Of a stretch of DNA of 64,000 nucleotides, positions 61,403 through 64,000 are shown one piece after another. The stretch is from assembly GCF_046630445.1 (NCBI RefSeq), contig NC_092336.1, positions 508,495,501-508,559,500 on the forward strand, given 5' to 3'. A program made the translations under genes and the position numbers. This DNA is from Rutidosis leptorrhynchoides. Lineage: Eukaryota > Streptophyta > Magnoliopsida > Asterales > Asteraceae. Below the pieces are notes generated by a model. That model saw nothing but the letters and a program-made list of their open reading frames with translations, made no database searches and was not told the DNA's origin. The first letter of the stretch is position 1. Every line of letters begins with the position of its first letter.

Positions 61403-61456
61403 GGACTCGAACCCGCGACCTCCCGGACAGCGGACAACACCCACGACCACTCATCC
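61403..61456 (-). other. tRNA-like pol III A/B box pair inside the E6 LTR
   Basis: On the minus strand GGATGAGTGGT (61446-61456) resembles an A box, and GGTTCGAGTCC (61403-61413) fits the B-box consensus GGTTCGANNCC. Their spacing of about 30 nt suits a tRNA-derived SINE head. No complete cloverleaf was recognised, so I do not call a tRNA gene. Confidence 0.45.
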
Positions 61457-63224
61457 GCTGCTGTTTTTCTGATTAACTCCTCCTCACAAATATATTTATT
61501 TCGTATTTAAACTGTTTTCATATTCATCATCAACAATCGTACATGTATGTCGTTATCATTTCATTATCATCATATCATTCCATCATCATCTTAATCATCT
61601 CATCACTAATATCATTATTATTCACTTATCATCGTGTATCCTCTTCACCCAATCGTTTTTCATCATGAATTCATTGAGTTCTTAAATAAAATACATATAT
61701 ATTTGTAATTGTGAAGCAACCTGTGTTTACAGGTTTGCCGATTGGCCAAAACACCGATACACAAACTGAGAGCAGGCCAACCAAACCTCTAACAGGCTTC
61801 CAGCCCAACAGAAAGTTTAAACAGGCCATGGCCCAAGTAGTAGTGATAGCCCAAGTTACAGCCCATTACACAAGCCATGTGCGGGTTTGGTCTGTCGCTT
61901 CGATCGTCACAGAACAAAGAAGAAGAAGAAGCAACATACGCAAGCATCATTTATTAATTATCATCATGATTCATATCGTCTTCCCCATGAGCATCGTTAT
62001 CTTTATCGTCCATGAACCGTCACCACCATTCATATACATCATCTAATATTATCTAACCATCTAATTATCATAAACGTCATCAACATCATAATCGTTTAAA
62101 TCGAAAAGAAAAACGAAACAGCTGCACCATTATCATCATCGTTTATCATTAAAGATCGTAACAGAAACAATGGGTGGACAGCTGCAGTAGTAACTTCACG
62201 AGTGCAATGACCCTAAATCGAGCAGTTTGAAGAATAAAGAAGAAAAGAATTTAACAGGAGGTTGCAGCAGTAGTGATGGCGGTTGTCAAATGAAGATGAT
62301 GGTTGTTCGAATGATCTTGGGGTGGCGGATGGTGGTCGTATATAAACAGAAAAATTGTTACAACTGTGGCAGTAGTATAACAGTGGTATTGTAGCAAATA
62401 GGTTTTCATGGTGGTTGTTGTTGTAGTGTTAGCGATGGGCTATGGTGGAGGATGGTGGAAACTTGATGGCTAATCGGTGGTGGTTCCAGGAGATCATGGT
62501 GGTGGTTTAGAAGTAGAGAGGGAGAGAGATAGAGAGAAAAAAAATTAGATGATGGTTAGTGGTTTAATGGTGGTTATGGTGGTTATGGGTGGCTGGTGGA
62601 GATAGAGGTGGCGGACTAGGTGATGGTGGTCCGGTTAGCAAGAAATCAACGAAGGTGTGCGTTTGTTATAGAAGGTTTAATTCTCCATATGCATAAATGT
62701 GTGCATAGATACATAGAATTATTATGTGATAAAGTATTATTATATTAATCATAAAACAGTAATATATATCATTCTCGTGACTACTTTTGTCTATATACTA
62801 CCGACACTTCTCACGGAGCGTGTCCATTGCTAAACAGTTAGCGTATAAAAGTGTTTCTAAAAATCCCAAATTTTTATATTAACTATATTTAATTATTTCA
62901 CTCATTATCTATTTGAAACCTGATCAAAAATATTCGATAAATATTTATTTACTGTTCCAATGAATATATACGGAGTACAAATATTTAAACTTAAAAGGGT
63001 AAAAATATTTTTATCAAACCTAAAATCTTCGTAATCAATTTACAGTTCAATTTTTATTTTCAATTTTTTTAAACACGTATTAGAACTATATGAATGCTAG
63101 CGAAATGCCAACCGAGTTGTACTGACGTTTACTATTTAAGCTCGAAATCGTATTTTCAATATACTATATGTATATGTATATATAAACACATTTTAGTAAC
63201 ACGTTTTATTACATAAATAAATAT

Positions 63225-63229
<5 letters not shown>

Positions 63230-63291
<62 letters not shown>
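63230..63291. repeat. (TA)n array in the E6 LTR
   Basis: About 62 bp of TA, ending TGCATATAAT. Confidence 0.95.
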
Positions 63292-63294
<3 letters not shown>

Positions 63295-63390
63295 TATAAT
63301 AATATTTCCCATTACATCTTATGTTATTTTTTTTAACATATTTAGTTCTAATAATTTAATCGTATATTATATTATTTCAAATTAAAGTAA

Positions 63391-63524
<134 letters not shown>

Positions 63525-63693
63525 ATCAATTTACCAATAGTTGTTCGTGAATCGTCGAGAATGGTCAAAGGTCAAATGTATGCATGAACATAGTTCAAAA
63601 TTTTCGAGACTCAATATTATAGACTTTTCTTATCGTATCGAAATCAATTAAGATTCAAGTTTAAATTTGGTCGGAAATTCCCGGGTCATCACA

Positions 63694-63729
63694 GTACCTA
63701 CCCGTTAAAGAAATTTCGTCCCGAAATTT
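63694..63729 (-). promoter_or_regulatory. E6 polypurine-tract region with inverted repeat
   Basis: The minus strand reads AAATTTCGGGACGAAATTT (63711-63729), then TCTTTAACGGGTAGGTAC and the LTR: the same layout as in E1, E3 and E4. Confidence 0.75.
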
Positions 63730-64000
63730 GAATGAGGTTGTCATAAATAACTCTAAAAATGTTTTCATGACGAATATGAGTTGATAAATAGAGTTTTATC
63801 ATCATTGAGTAATACATCTAAACAATTCAATTATCGAAGAGCACGAATGAGGCTATCACAAAAGAGTGAAATGAAAAAGACAAGTTTCATCATAACTTTT
63901 GACTAGTCATGGTTGAATTTAGAAAATAAGGTGCGTCTTAACCTTTGACGTGGTCACGTTTGAATTCTGGAATTCATGGGATTTAAAAGAAATCTTTGAA
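63730..64000 (-). other. E6 internal 3' non-coding sequence
   Basis: No pol frame is visible up to the window end. In E1, E3 and E4 the pol stop touches or nearly touches the hairpin, so E6 either has an extra 3' non-coding stretch or a damaged 3' coding end. Confidence 0.5.

Noticed and set aside
61403..61456. A true tRNA gene in the E6 LTR
   Set aside because: Only A-box and B-box similarity is visible; I could not form an acceptor stem or anticodon arm, so it is reported as tRNA-like only.

Overview
This window looks like repeat-rich nuclear DNA of a flowering plant, a eudicot and probably a composite (Asteraceae). The evidence is the transposable elements: long-LTR Ty3/gypsy chromoviruses of the Tekay type primed by initiator-Met tRNA, Athila-like Ty3/gypsy elements, Ty1/copia relics, a plant L1-type LINE, a Stowaway MITE and Helitron 3' ends. 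The family assignment is inference. I see no rRNA genes, no convincing functional tRNA gene, no CRISPR array and no bacterial gene organisation. Almost every long open frame belongs to a retroelement.

Elements are named E1-E6 from left to right. Positions 1-3308 hold AT-rich sequence, a 207-bp Stowaway MITE (965-1171), a (TA)n array and a Ty1/copia 3' relic on the minus strand. E1 (3309-14956, minus) is a young Tekay-type chromovirus. Its 1492-residue gag-pol frame is unbroken and it has an extra proline-rich ORF upstream of gag. Its LTRs differ at about six sites over 2634 bp, but the 3' LTR has lost its last 432 bp where it meets the copia relic.

Positions 15018-47683 form a nest. The outer unit is E2 (15023-47678, minus, TSD GTAGC), a non-autonomous Athila-like element with gag remnants and no pol. 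E3 (19676-33159, plus, TSD CTGTG) sits in its internal region. E3 is a Tekay-type element that carries an acidic ORF and an intact, intronless F-box-like ORF ahead of a gag-pol frame broken by six in-frame stops. E4 (34819-46103, minus, TSD CATTG) sits in the right LTR of E2. It is another Tekay-type element with an acidic ORF and five premature stops.

Positions 47684-56680 hold non-LTR material: a diverged exon-like duplication, a 5'-truncated LINE (48981-49902), two Helitron-type 3' termini (50568 and 52657), AT-rich tandem duplications, a three-exon frame resembling the first OB fold of an RPA1-like protein (53671-55484, minus) with three TA arrays in one intron, and a second copia relic. 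E5 (from 56685, plus) is an Athila-like element whose gag is cut at 60961 by E6 (60962 to beyond the window, minus), a fourth Tekay-type element.

The most notable observations are the F-box gene carried by E3, the extra ORF upstream of gag shared by E1, E3 and E4, and a set of conserved hairpins at the PPT, in the leader and in the LTRs of these chromoviruses.
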